A stretch of 64,000 nt of DNA from Okeania sp. SIO2C9 (GCF_010672455.1 NZ_JAAHGO010000012.1:116698-180697), one strand, 5' to 3'; shown: positions 28,274-37,128, counted from the first letter of the stretch. A program made the numbers and translations. The notes: generated by a model from the sequence alone, not told the origin.

Positions 28274-29644
28274 TCAAGTTGGTATTTCAATAACAAATTC
28301 CGCTCCTTTTTCAGCAGAAGAAATGCATTTTATTCTCCCTTCATGTTGTTCAACAATAATTTGATAACTGATTGATAGTCCTAAACCTGTGCCTTGACTG
28401 ACTGGTTTAGTTGTAAAAAAGGGGTCGAATATTTTAGAGCAATTTTCCTCTGTTATACCTAAACCATTATCAGAAATATAAATCCCGAGCCAATCATTTT
28501 CTAATTTTTCTGTTCTGATAGAAATTTTTGGTTGTTCTTCTCCAAATTTATTCTGAGAAAATTTTATTTCTAGCGCATCAATAGCATTATTCATAATGTT
28601 CATTATTGCTTGCTTTAATGCATTAGGATAACAATTAACTAGAGGTAGATCGCCATAATCTTGAATGACTGTAATATGAAACAATGGATTTTGTAAACGG
28701 GATTGAATAATTAGTAAGATACTGTCAATAATTACATGAATATCTACAGGTATTACTTTTGCTCTATCTAAGCGGGAGAAAACTTGCAATGATTTAACAA
28801 TTTTACTAATACGGTTTGCCCCTCCTTCCATTGAATCTAATAACTTGGGTAAATCTTCCTCAATATAATCCAATTCAATTTCTTTAATTTTGTTTGTAAC
28901 TTCATCAGGTAAATTTGAATAATTTTGATGCAAAATATTAGCTAAATCTAATAAATCTTTCGTATAGTCATCAATGTGATTTAAATTACCCACAATAAAG
29001 GTTACAGGATTATTAATCTCATGAGCAACTCCGGCAACCATTTCTCCCAAACTAGACATTTTTTCTGCCTGAATAAGTTGAGCTTGAGTTTTTTTCAATT
29101 TTTCCAGAGTTTCTTGTAAATAAGTATTTTGTTGTTTTAAAGCTTTTTCAGCTAATTGACGCTCAATTTCAGCTGCAGAGCGAGCGGCAAATATTTTTAA
29201 GATAGATGTTTGTTGTTCATCATTGTGTTTTAAAGGTTTAGTATCTAAGCCTGCAATATGACCGATATTTTTTCCATGACTATCTACAATAGAAATCCCT
29301 AAATAACTTTCAGCTTGCAAAGTTAATAAATCTTGATCTTCTGGGAAAAGTTGTTGAATTGAATCGTGATAAATTTGCAGACCTGTTTCATAAACGTTAC
29401 TACAGGGAGTTCCTTCTAGATAGTATTGAAAGTTAGGTATAAATCTGTCTCCTGACCAAAAAGCTAATACCCTAACTTCTGGTCGATCGCTGTCTAGACA
29501 TTCTGTAATAAATCCATATTTTATTTGCAAAACTTGAGCCAGATATTGAGCACAAGCCTGAAAAAATTCTTCACCAATTTTAGATGCAATTCCTGCAACA
29601 ATAAGTTTGAGATTATATTCCGACTCAAAATCATGATTTTTCAT
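28274..29644 (-). CDS. GAF-domain sensor histidine kinase (copy 2)
   Basis: 456 residues, the paralogue of 25271-26641. H box MVAGVAHEINNPVTFIVGNL, N box NAIDALE, G1 ISDNGLGITEE, and F/G2 DPFFTTKPVSQGTGLGLSI. The main differences are in the GAF part (residues 35-75), so the two copies may respond to different ligands. In the pocket region, copy 2 reads GFITECLDSDRP where copy 1 reads ALIAEFVDNEQP. The duplicated block runs about 25150-26850 and 28160-29860, offset 3003 bp. ATG at 29642-29644. Confidence 0.92.
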   Translation of the reverse strand: MKNHDFESEYNLKLIVAGIASKIGEEFFQACAQYLAQVLQIKYGFITECLDSDRPEVRVLAFWSGDRFIPNFQYYLEGTPCSNVYETGLQIYHDSIQQLFPEDQDLLTLQAESYLGISIVDSHGKNIGHIAGLDTKPLKHNDEQQTSILKIFAARSAAEIERQLAEKALKQQNTYLQETLEKLKKTQAQLIQAEKMSSLGEMVAGVAHEINNPVTFIVGNLNHIDDYTKDLLDLANILHQNYSNLPDEVTNKIKEIELDYIEEDLPKLLDSMEGGANRISKIVKSLQVFSRLDRAKVIPVDIHVIIDSILLIIQSRLQNPLFHITVIQDYGDLPLVNCYPNALKQAIMNIMNNAIDALEIKFSQNKFGEEQPKISIRTEKLENDWLGIYISDNGLGITEENCSKIFDPFFTTKPVSQGTGLGLSISYQIIVEQHEGRIKCISSAEKGAEFVIEIPT

Positions 29645-30191
29645 TACATTATTATATTATTCTAGATGTTTATATGTATATTTATCTTGATATGTAAATT
29701 ATACTTCGACTATTTATTCAAGTTGATTAAGTATTAGTTCTGAGATATTTAGTAATCATGTTTGAGTCGATCATTGTCTTTTTAAACATTTTCAATATAA
29801 GATATAATCCAGAGCTAAACTTCACCCGTATAGTTATTTTTTCATCGCCTGATTGGGTGATATAAAAGCTGAGAACCTTGAGATATAAACTATTATTATG
29901 TTGATTTAAAAATTCTATTAACTTGTTCTAGATAAAATCCTAATTTAGGTGATTTTTCTACTCGAGTCGCGACAGATAATACCAATTATCTAATGGAACT
30001 TACACGGTCGTAGAGTCATAAAATAGTCCTAAATATATTACAGGTAGAGAGTTTCACATCAAAAAGGTATAATTCCTTCGCAAGCAAGGGTTACAGCCAT
30101 TTTTAGGGCATTGACGTAATTGCCTTATTATATATAGACTTTTCCTACGGAATGCTACGCAAATAGGCATTTTTTAACCAGAAAATGTGTA
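29645..30191. other. Spacer upstream of kinase copy 2
   Basis: Opens with the leader shared with kinase copy 1. Near 29992 is ATGGAACTTACACGG, an end related to the 181-bp element at 32148-32328, followed by sequence similar to that element's interior (AAAAATGGCTGTAACCC on the opposite strand). CCTACGGAATGCTACGCAAA sits at 30138. No gene seen. Confidence 0.55.
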
Positions 30192-30366
30192 ATATCAAAT
30201 CCGGTTAAACAGTTATAGATTGCTTAAGTAAGGAGGACTCAGGTAGGGGACTCGTCGGATTGGCGACGTACAGGAGGATCGAGTCAGGAAGAGAGAGAAT
30301 CACAAAAATGAGCGTATTTATGACGATTGAAGAATTTTTTTATGTCCAATTAAACGGATTTGATAT
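30192..30366. mobile_element. Family B MITE-like element
   Basis: Ends ATATCAAATCCGGTTAAACA and CAATTAAACGGATTTGATAT. The interior has GGAGGACTCAGG and GGAGGATCGAGTCAGG. It lies 120 bp upstream of the small membrane protein gene. Confidence 0.82.
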
Positions 30367-30486
30367 CAGTACCACTAATTTCATGTCAATGTTTAATTGA
30401 ATACTTAAAATATAATCATCACTGAAATTTGCTATAATCCAAGGATTTAATATTTTGCCTAAAAATAAAATATAAGATTAAAAAAA

Positions 30487-30873
30487 ATGATACTTGAAGA
30501 AATTTTTCCCTTTAGATTGGCCATTGATGCCACAGCGATCGCAGGTGCATCTCTCTGGTCTTTGGCCTTATATTGGGGTTTTTCCCCTCTGAGTGAGTGG
30601 GTGACGTTACAACTTAATCGTTGGTTTAATTTTGCAGAAAGAGCGTTGTATACATCTGAGAAAGAATTTGAAAAGACCCGTAAAGCAAGAGAGTCTCAGA
30701 ATGCTTTTTATGCTTCTATTTTTAGTATTGTGCCTTTTTTAATTGTAGGAAGTTTGTGCAATTGGGGTGTAGAAGTTGGTTTAGATAAAAGTTGGTCAAT
30801 TAGTATTGGGATAATTGTTTGTGTAATCTGCGGTGTTTATGAGTTGGGAAGAAGAGATAGTAAATCTTCTTAA
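30487..30873 (+). CDS. Small membrane protein of unknown function
   Basis: 128 residues. Three probable membrane segments: residues ~15-32 (ATAIAGASLWSLALYWGF), ~78-96 (IFSIVPFLIVGSLCNWGV) and ~103-120 (SWSISIGIIVCVICGVYEL). A charged helix lies between the first two (RALYTSEKEFEKTRKARES). Start ATG at 30487 after a purine run. I do not recognise a family; the composition and smooth codon use fit a real gene. It sits alone between repeat blocks. Confidence 0.7.
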   Translation: MILEEIFPFRLAIDATAIAGASLWSLALYWGFSPLSEWVTLQLNRWFNFAERALYTSEKEFEKTRKARESQNAFYASIFSIVPFLIVGSLCNWGVEVGLDKSWSISIGIIVCVICGVYELGRRDSKSS

Positions 30874-30901
30874 GTAAGACTTCTTGCAGAAGTCAGGCAA
30901 T

Positions 30902-31051
30902 AGTTTAATAATTAATAATTAATAATTAATAATTAATAATTAATAATTAATAATTACCTATCCTTGAAAGTGGATAGGATTGACTAAAAGGAAAAAATTT
31001 TCTTGTTTCTCCTTTAATGGAGAGGCTTTTTACCTTAGTTATTCGGTAATA
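30902..31051 (-). mobile_element. Family E element, module-free, seven heptamers
   Basis: Reading inverted: AATAATT repeated about seven times, then TACCTATCCTTGAAAG (hairpin), GGATTGACTAAAAGGAAA, TTTCTCCTTTAATGGAGA and finally TTATTCGGTAA. This copy has the longest clean heptamer block in the window and lacks the GC-rich module. Confidence 0.85.
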
Positions 31052-31153
31052 TGAGGAGCAGCATAGGAAACAAGTAAAAAATATTTACCCCGTCAACTCT
31101 ACTTCATAATTTTGGAAATTGCTGTAGCTGAATTATTAACCTCTATATATATT

Positions 31154-31813
31154 ATGAAAATAGACCAAAAGTTTCCTTTTCCTACTGATGTAGAAACAGC
31201 GATCGCTCTGCAACAAAAACTTCGTCATCAAGTAATAACTGAAGACCAATTTGGAACTATTAAATATGTAGCTGGTATTGATGTTGGTTATAGTGATTCA
31301 GATAAGATTACTCAAGCAGCAGTAGCAGTTTTAAGTTTTCCACAATTGGAATTATTAGAACAGTCTATAGTTAGACGTCCTACTTCTTTTTCTTATGTTC
31401 CTGGGTTATTATCTTTTCGAGAGATACCTGCTATTTTAGATGCTTTAGAAAAGCTAAATATTACTCCTGAATTATTGCTTTGTGACGGTCAAGGATTGAT
31501 TCATCCTCGTAGATTTGGTATAGCTTGTCATTTAGGAATTTTGGTTAATATTCCTAGTATTGGTGTAGCTAAATCTCACTATATTGGTCAACATAATTCT
31601 GTTGGTTTAGAAAGGGGTAATTGGCAACCAATAATAGACGAAGAAGAAGTGATTGGTGCAGTTGTGAGAACTCGTACTGGAGTTAAGCCAATTTATGTTT
31701 CAACTGGTCATAGAATTAGCTTAAAAACTGCCATAAATTATGTGTTGAAATGTACTACTAAATATCGGTTGCCTGAAACAACTCGTTGGGCAGATAAATT
31801 AGCTTCTAACTAA
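31154..31813 (+). CDS. nfi: Deoxyribonuclease V (endonuclease V)
   Basis: 219 residues from ATG 31154; a TTG 14 codons earlier is less likely because [10 protein letters not shown] aligns with family starts. Catalytic acids are visible: Asp43 in [10 protein letters not shown], Glu90 in LLSFREIPA, and Asp111 in [15 protein letters not shown]. The wedge region reads FSYVPG (Tyr81), and PSIGVAKS is conserved. It nicks DNA one base 3' of deaminated bases such as hypoxanthine, starting repair. The stop codon is followed at once by a GAAGGAA microsatellite. Confidence 0.95.
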   Translation: MKIDQKFPFPTDVETAIALQQKLRHQVITEDQFGTIKYVAGIDVGYSDSDKITQAAVAVLSFPQLELLEQSIVRRPTSFSYVPGLLSFREIPAILDALEKLNITPELLLCDGQGLIHPRRFGIACHLGILVNIPSIGVAKSHYIGQHNSVGLERGNWQPIIDEEEVIGAVVRTRTGVKPIYVSTGHRISLKTAINYVLKCTTKYRLPETTRWADKLASN

Positions 31814-32147
31814 GAAGGAAGAAGGAAGAAGGAAGAGGGAAGAGGGAAGAAGTAATATTATGTCTGGTTAAATACTTATAAATAACTACGGAGGAGTCAG
31901 GATTCAGGAGAGAAAAAGAAGGAATAAGGAAGAATAAAATAACCAAAAAAATTGTACAGTAAATTCTAAATTAATGTTGTATAGTTAACGGGATAAATAT
32001 TTTTTGTTTGTTCCCTATCCTGCTCCTTATCTTACCGAATAATTAGGGTTTAAAGCCTCTTCTTTAAAGTAGAAACAAGCGGTCGAGGGATGGCGAAGTC
32101 CCCTCACCATATCCAATAGACCAAGAGAGAAAAAATTTTCCTTTTAG

Positions 32148-32328
32148 TGGTACTTAGACATTTTTTGATAGGAAAAATGCGTCAAAGTCAGTCTAGACAA
32201 GGGAATTACGTTAAAGCCTGAAAAATGGCTAGAACCCGTGCTTATTCAGGATTTATGCCTTTTTGACGTGAAAGCCTCTGCCCATCTATAATTTGAGTCT
32301 ATTTTATGTTTATTTTGTGTAAGTCCCA
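32148..32328. mobile_element. 181-bp insertion inside a family E element, with 4-bp target duplication
   Basis: Terminal inverted repeats TGGTACTTAGACA and TGTGTAAGTCCCA (two mismatches). TTAG flanks both sides (32144-32147 and 32329-32332). Removing the element and one TTAG restores the family E word CCTTTTAGTCAATCC seen uninterrupted in other copies. A related end is at 29992. Confidence 0.85.
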
Positions 32329-32363
32329 TTAGTCAATCCTCTCCTTGAAAAGAAGATATAATT

Positions 32364-32608
32364 AGGGCTTGCTGATTAAATCTAAAAGTATTTACAGATA
32401 AAGGTTTTAGCCTTTTTGATGCCTTGAAAAAGTGTCTGGTTTTCAGCTCTTCACGCTCAAAAAGGAGCGTATTTTAGGCTCATAGTTGGGCAGAAAAATC
32501 AAGGGACAAAACTTAGCTCCTACCTCCTCTAAATTCCCTTTTCTCATGTCTCCTGTCTCCTATCTCCTGTCTCCTACCCTCACCCATAAGACTTTTTCAG
32601 CAAACCCT
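32364..32608. mobile_element. Family A MITE-like element
   Basis: Ends AGGGCTTGCTGATTAAATC and TTTTTCAGCAAACCCT; flanked by ATT before and AATT after. The interior has TTTTAGCCTTTTTGATGCC and AGTTGGGCAGAAAAATCAAG, like the other copies. Confidence 0.83.
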
Positions 32609-32698
32609 AATTATTAATTATTAATTATTAATTATTAATTGTTAAACTATTCCTACAATTGTTCAATCCTTAAATAGTTAAATAGTTAAAAATATACT

Positions 32699-33838
32699 GT
32701 GGAAATAAAATATGCTCTTGTTCATGAATGGTTAACACCTAAAGCAACTGGTGGTTCAGAACTGGTTGTTAAAGAAATTATCCAGCATATTAATGCCGAT
32801 TTATATGCTTTAATTGATTTTGAATCTAGCAATCCTGAAAGTTATCTTTATCAACGTAAAATAGGCAAAACATTTTTACAACATTTGCCTTTAGCTCGTA
32901 ACGGAGTACAAAAATATTTACCTCTATTACCAATAGCAATTGAACAATTAGACTTGCGAGAATATGATGTAATTTTATCTTCCTCTCATGCAGTGGCTAA
33001 AGCTGTTATTACTACACCCTATCAACTGCATATTTGTTATTGTCATACTCCTATGCGTTATGCTTGGGATTTAACTTTTGACTATCTAAATAGTAGTAAA
33101 TTAGGTAAAGGTATCCCTGGTATTTTTACTAGATATCTTTTACATAGACTCAGGGAATGGGATGTAATTTCTGCTAACCGAGTAGACTATTTTATTGCTA
33201 ATTCTCAACATACCGCCCGCAGAATTTGGCGTTGTTATCGACGTGAAGCAGAAGTAATTTATCCGCCAGTAAATGTGGAAAAGTTTCCTTTTCAATCTCA
33301 GAAACAAGATTTTTATCTGACAGTTTGTAGATTAGTGAGTTACAAAAAAATATCTTTAATTGTCAAAGCTTTTAATCAGTTAGGACGAGATTTAATAGTT
33401 ATTGGTACGGGTGAAGAATTAAATAAATTACGTCATCTTGCTAAATCTAATGTCAAAATTATGGGTTGGCAACCTGAAGAAGTAGTTGCTCAATATATGT
33501 CAGAAGCAAAAGGTTTTATTTATGCTGCTTGTGAAGATTTTGGGATGGCTTTAGTAGAGGCACAAGCTTGTGGTACGCCAGTTATTGCTTATGGGGTTGG
33601 TGGAGCGACTGAAACAGTTTTAGATATGAGAAAATATCCAGATTCAGCAACAGGTTTATTATTTCCCGAACAAACAGAAAAAGCTTTAGTTGAGGCGGTA
33701 GAAAAATTTGAAAATTCTCAGGCATATTTTCAGGCAGAAATTATTAGAAAGCACGCCTATAAATTTTCTCCAGAAGTATTTCAAAAACGTTATTTAAATT
33801 TTGTGGAAAAGTGTTACGAGGGAAAAGGTAATGGGTAA
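32699..33838 (+). CDS. Family 4-type glycosyltransferase
   Basis: 379 residues with a GTG start at 32699; no in-frame ATG is close, and MEIKYALVHEWLTPKATGGS is the normal N-terminus. GT-B fold: HICYCHTPMRYAWDLTFDYL, DYFIANSQHTARRIWRCY and VIYPPVNVEKFPF at the domain hinge, LTVCRLVSYKKISLIVKAF, and EDFGMALVEAQACGTPVIAY as the donor-binding EDFGMALVEA motif. It resembles mannosyltransferase-type enzymes of surface polysaccharide synthesis. It is not adjacent to the 5-14 kb cluster and stands alone between repeats. Confidence 0.9.
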   Translation: MEIKYALVHEWLTPKATGGSELVVKEIIQHINADLYALIDFESSNPESYLYQRKIGKTFLQHLPLARNGVQKYLPLLPIAIEQLDLREYDVILSSSHAVAKAVITTPYQLHICYCHTPMRYAWDLTFDYLNSSKLGKGIPGIFTRYLLHRLREWDVISANRVDYFIANSQHTARRIWRCYRREAEVIYPPVNVEKFPFQSQKQDFYLTVCRLVSYKKISLIVKAFNQLGRDLIVIGTGEELNKLRHLAKSNVKIMGWQPEEVVAQYMSEAKGFIYAACEDFGMALVEAQACGTPVIAYGVGGATETVLDMRKYPDSATGLLFPEQTEKALVEAVEKFENSQAYFQAEIIRKHAYKFSPEVFQKRYLNFVEKCYEGKGNG

Positions 33839-33883
33839 CGAGCAAAATATTTATTATCATAAAAATCAAATTAGAGACTGTTG

Positions 33884-34011
33884 GTCATTTCAGTTATCAG
33901 TTATCAGTTATCAGTTATCAGTACCTCTGCAATAAGGAGGCAAGAAAATACGGAATTCTCTTTTTTTTCCCTTAAAAGGGGGAGCTTTAGACCACGATTT
34001 TTGGGTTAAAT
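33884..34011 (+). repeat. Direct repeat flanking xisH-xisI-uma2 (left copy)
   Basis: TCATTTCAGTTATCAG, here with four TTATCAG units, then TACCTCTGCAATAAGGAGG, TACGGAATTCTC and a CCCTTAAAAGGGGG block. The matching right copy is at 35485-35592 in the same orientation. Its distal part is related to the TTACCGAA end of family E. Confidence 0.8.
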
Positions 34012-34078
34012 AACTATTAATAAACTTGTTGTTCGACTCCTATTGAACAAATTTGCTTTTGAATTAAAAATAGAAAAA

Positions 34079-34495
34079 ATGGCAGCAAAAGATATTTTCC
34101 ATGAAGCCGTAAAACGAGCTTTAGAGAAAGACCAATTGATTATTACCAAAGAGCCACTAGAATTAGAATGGGAAGAAGTTATAGTTAAGATTAATTTAGG
34201 TGCGGAAAGATTAATTGCTGCTAATAGAGGCAACGAAAAAATTGCTGTGGAAATTAAAAGCTTTGTCAGTATATCTGCTATCAGTAGTTTTCATACTGCT
34301 TTAGGCCAGTTTTTGAACTACCGCATTATGCTAGAAGTGAATGACCCAGAAAGGTTGCTTTATCTAGCAGTTCCTGTTGAAGCTTATCAAACTTTTTTTC
34401 AGAGTCGTTTAGCTCAGGTGGTAATTAAGCCTTATCAACTTAAACTTATTATTTACAAACCCAAAACGGAGGAAATTATTCAATGGATAAGTTAG
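34079..34495 (+). CDS. xisH: XisH-family protein
   Basis: 138 residues from ATG 34079. MAAKDIFHEAVKRALEKDQ opening, then VIVKINLGAERLIAANRGNEKIAVEIKSF, which holds the acidic/Lys residues of a PD-(D/E)xK-like core (IAVEIKSF), and SSFHTALGQFLNYR. XisH was named as an fdxN excision controlling factor in heterocystous cyanobacteria, but copies are widespread as XisH-XisI pairs of unclear role; a toxin-antitoxin-like or nuclease function has been suggested. It overlaps xisI by 13 nt, so the two are translationally coupled. Confidence 0.9.
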   Translation: MAAKDIFHEAVKRALEKDQLIITKEPLELEWEEVIVKINLGAERLIAANRGNEKIAVEIKSFVSISAISSFHTALGQFLNYRIMLEVNDPERLLYLAVPVEAYQTFFQSRLAQVVIKPYQLKLIIYKPKTEEIIQWIS

Positions 34496-34818
34496 AAAGT
34501 TATCGTTCCTGCATTGAAATTTTGTTAGAAAAGTATGCTCAATTTCAAACTGAAAATAAAGAGGTAGAAAATCAACTATTTTTTGACCCAATACGAAATC
34601 ATTATCAATTTATGCGAGTAGGTTGGAAAGATTTAGAACGAATTTATTATACCGTTTTACATTTTGATATTAAATATGGAAAAATTTTGCTTCAGCAAAA
34701 TGCAACGGAGAGTGATGTTGGTCAAGAATTAATAGAAATGGGCGTTGATAAAGAGGATATTGTATTAGGGCTACATCCACCTTATAAGCGTCCTTATACA
34801 GGCTATGGTGTTGCTTAA
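34483..34818 (+). CDS. xisI: XisI-family protein
   Basis: 111 residues. MDKLESYRSCIEILLEKYAQ, a central YQFMRVGWKDLERIYYTVLHFDI and the conserved tail DIVLGLHPPYKRPYTGYGVA identify XisI. It is always found with XisH and probably acts with it. The start lies within the last codons of xisH (ATGGATAAGTTAG shared). Confidence 0.92.
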   Translation: MDKLESYRSCIEILLEKYAQFQTENKEVENQLFFDPIRNHYQFMRVGWKDLERIYYTVLHFDIKYGKILLQQNATESDVGQELIEMGVDKEDIVLGLHPPYKRPYTGYGVA

Positions 34819-34869
34819 ATAACCACCTAAAATACACCTAAAATAGAACAAAATTGATAATAATTGACT

Positions 34870-35427
34870 ATGAGAACTGTTTTAGATTTAACACCATTAA
34901 TTACATTAACAAAAGAAGATTTTTATCAACTCTGTCAAGTTAATCCAGACGTACCATTAGAACTTAGTCGTAATGGAGAATTGATTATTATCTCGCCTGT
35001 AGGTGGAGAAAGTGGTAATCAAGAGGCTAATTTAATTGCTGATGTTATTATTTGGAATCGAAAAACTCAGTTAGGATTTGTATTTAGCTCCTCAACAATA
35101 TTTAATTTACCTGGTGGTGGTAGTCGCTCTCCTGATGTCTCATGGGTAAAACGAGAAAAATGGGAAGCTTTAACTGTCGATGAAAGGAAAAAGTTTCCGC
35201 CTATTTGTCCTGATTTTGTGATTGAATTACGCTCTCCTAGCGTTTGCGCAGCATTCCGCAGGAATAGATTAAAACCTCTACAAGAAAAAATGAAAGAATA
35301 TTTAGATTGTGGTTTGAGATTAGGATGGTTAATTAATCCTCAAGATAAAACTGTAGAAATTTATCGCCCTCAAAAATCTGTGGAAATATTAACTTTACCT
35401 GTCTCTTTATCTGGAGAAGATGTTTGA
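34870..35427 (+). CDS. Uma2-family endonuclease with an internal repeat-derived insertion
   Basis: 185 residues from ATG 34870; a TTG two codons earlier is less likely. LTKEDFYQLCQVNPDVPLEL, then ISPVGGESGNQEANLI, SSTIFNLPGGGSRSPDVSWV and FPPICPDFVIELRSPS are the Uma2 (PD-(D/E)xK) restriction-like core; Asp in SPDVSW and Glu in VIELRS are the catalytic acids. After RSPS, where the family reads D-x-LKPLQEKM, this protein has VCAAFRRNR before LKPLQEKMKEYL. The extra DNA (TTTGCGCAGCATTCCGCAGG) is a small dispersed repeat also seen at 45935, 30138 and 14412, so it was inserted in frame. Activity is uncertain. Confidence 0.88.
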   Translation: MRTVLDLTPLITLTKEDFYQLCQVNPDVPLELSRNGELIIISPVGGESGNQEANLIADVIIWNRKTQLGFVFSSSTIFNLPGGGSRSPDVSWVKREKWEALTVDERKKFPPICPDFVIELRSPSVCAAFRRNRLKPLQEKMKEYLDCGLRLGWLINPQDKTVEIYRPQKSVEILTLPVSLSGEDV

Positions 35428-35484
35428 CCTGGATTTAATTTATTCATCTAAGCATTCAGCGGTTAGCTATCAGCTATTAGCTAA

Positions 35485-35592
35485 TCATTTCAGTTATCAG
35501 TACCTCTGTAATAAGGAGGCTTGAAATACGGAATTATCTTTTTTTTATGCCTTTAAAAGGGGAGGCACATACCCATAATTTATCGGTAAGAT
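35485..35592 (+). repeat. Direct repeat flanking xisH-xisI-uma2 (right copy)
   Basis: TCATTTCAGTTATCAGTACC, TAATAAGGAGGC, TACGGAATTATC and CCTTTAAAAGGGGAGGC, matching 33884-34011. The two copies bracket the three-gene cassette. Confidence 0.8.
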
Positions 35593-35639
35593 TTTATTAA
35601 AACAAAATCTTGTAAATTTATTAGTTTTTGATGAAAAAG

Positions 35640-36664
35640 TTACAGACTTGGTTTGAGATAAAACCATTTCATAATTGTTGGACGTCCTTCTGATAATAGT
35701 CGTCTGCGATCGAGTAATCCGTAATCTTGTAATTCCTCATAACAGTAAGAACAATTTGCTTTGATAACATGGCTTATACTTTCAATAACAGTGATCGAAT
35801 GAGTATCAGAAAAGAATTTTCGCAATGTAGAGGAAATACTAGGATCAATAAAATCATGTATTTCAATTAATAAATCAAAGTTCGCGAAGAAGGAAACATC
35901 TTGTTGTGTAAATAGTTGTTTTTCATAGCCCTCACAATCACTAATAATCAGAGCTTTTTTTGTAAATGGAATACTTTTAAGGGTATTGATATCACAGAAA
36001 GATCCAGTAATTACTCTATCAGCTACATTGTTAATTTGAGCCATTTGTCTACATAAATCTATTGCTTGACCTTTTATATCATATGCAAAGACTCTAGCAG
36101 TAGGTATTCGCATTGCTAAACCAACTGCATAATATCCTTCTGCACACCCTATATCAACTATTTCACTATAATCCGTGTTACCGAAGAATTAATAATTCAA
36201 TAATTCAATAATTCAATAATTCAGGTAAAAATCCTCCCCTTTCAAGGGGAAAAAAATAAATTTTTTCCTTTTATTCAATCCTATCCGTTTTTAGGGAGAG
36301 GTAATTATCAATTATCAATTATCAATTATCAATTATCAATTATCAATTATTGAAATATTTTGCCTATAATCTGATGAAGTTCTGATTCATATGAACCTAC
36401 AATTTTAGGGATTAAAGCACTACCAACTGATTTCTGGTCAGGATATTTCATCCCTTTAAAAGGACCGTGTTTAACGATTAAATCAGGAGATATTGATAAA
36501 ACTTTATCTTTATGATTAACAACCTGTTTACAGTTTGGTTCTTGTAAAATAATCCTTTCAGACTTAATAAATTCCGAAGCCCTAACTACAGTATTATAAA
36601 GTATTCTCCAACCAATATCATTTTGGAGAATTTGGGAAACAATCTTTTTGAAAAAAAATTTCAT
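35640..36664 (-). pseudogene. FkbM/SAM-dependent methyltransferase gene split by a family E element
   Basis: The 5' part (36347-36664) encodes MKFFFKKIVSQILQNDIGWR through ELHQIIGKIF, then hits a stop inside the element. The 3' part (35640 to ~36177) resumes TDYSEIVDIGCAEGYYAVGL (SAM-binding motif I) and continues through VFAYDIKGQAIDLC, ISDCEGYEKQL and IEIHDF to the end. Together they form a methyltransferase of ~285 residues. The frame is consistent with a clean insertion if two boundary bases belong to the gene. Native role unknown, probably glycan or small-molecule methylation. As it stands it cannot make the whole enzyme. Confidence 0.88.
36178..36346 (+). mobile_element. Family E element inserted in the methyltransferase gene
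   Basis: Runs from TTACCGAAGAATTAAT, three AATTCAAT units, hairpin CTCCCCTTTCAAGGGGA, then TTCAATCCTATCCGTTTTTA and AGGGAGAGGTAATT, to repeated ATCAATT units ending AATTATTG. It lacks the GC-rich module. Because it lies inside a coding sequence, its two ends can be placed closely, which defines the element's limits for the other copies. Confidence 0.88.
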
Positions 36665-36835
36665 TATTTTATCTTTTATGACATAGTAATTTGAACTTTA
36701 ACTACTTTAGCATAAATTAAATTGGTCTAATGCTAATGCTAGAGAAGCTGTTACCAAGTGCCAACTCCAATTTCACAATTTTTAGTCATTTTTTAAACTG
36801 TTTTGATAACGTACTTCCTGCACAATTTCGCAAAT

Positions 36836-36949
36836 TTATGCTGTTATTAATTGGTTAGGATCGGGGTTAGTTGCTTCAACTCGTCGCCCCCATTCATCCC
36901 AGTCAAAACCCTTTTTAATCTTCTGAAAAACTAAGCTATCTTCTGTCAT
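36836..36949 (-). CDS. Possible 37-residue protein
   Basis: MTEDSLVFQKIKKGFDWDEW... ends NQLITA before TAA. It has a balanced, non-repetitive composition unlike the surrounding repeats and may be a short gene or the tail of a lost one. I do not recognise a family. A repeat block follows (36964-37128). Confidence 0.3.
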   Translation of the reverse strand: MTEDSLVFQKIKKGFDWDEWGRRVEATNPDPNQLITA

Positions 36950-36963
36950 TGTAATTTTATCTA

Positions 36964-37128
36964 AATAATATGGGTCTAAAACCCCGCCTTTTAAGGCGCA
37001 ATATTTTTGGAGAGTTGCTCACGCATCCCCGTTACAAAAATAACTTCTAACTCTCTTGGTGCGCATTCCCTTGCGACTGGCGTCGTCGCGGGGTCGCACC
37101 GCTTCTGACTTCTGACTTCTGACTTCGT
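36964..37128. repeat. Dispersed repeat with GGGTCTAAAACCCCGCCTTT
   Basis: Shares AATAAT.TGGGTCTAAAACC and GGAGAGTTGCTCA-type words with 40093-40205 and, inverted, with 52360-52425. The CCCGCCTTTTAAGGCG part is a palindrome. The spacer 36665-37372 otherwise shows only the short ORF at 36836 and TTCTGACTTC runs. Confidence 0.65.

Larger units (their letters stand above)
31814..32698. other. Spacer made of nested elements
   Basis: GGAAGAAGG repeats (31817-31850), a B-like end (AATATTATGTCTGGTTAAAT at 31855), a family E element (32035-32352) interrupted by a 181-bp insertion, a family A element (32364-32608), then TTAATTATTAATTATTAA heptamers up to 32645. No gene. Confidence 0.7.

Noticed and set aside
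30902-30956. Regularly repeated AATAATT units considered as a CRISPR-like array
   Set aside because: Units are 7 bp with no spacers; it is a microsatellite-like end of family E. No CRISPR repeats or cas genes were seen.
34079-34818. XisH/XisI considered as evidence for an fdxN excision element and heterocysts
   Set aside because: XisHI pairs are widespread in cyanobacteria without fdxN elements; no xisF recombinase or nif genes are in the window.
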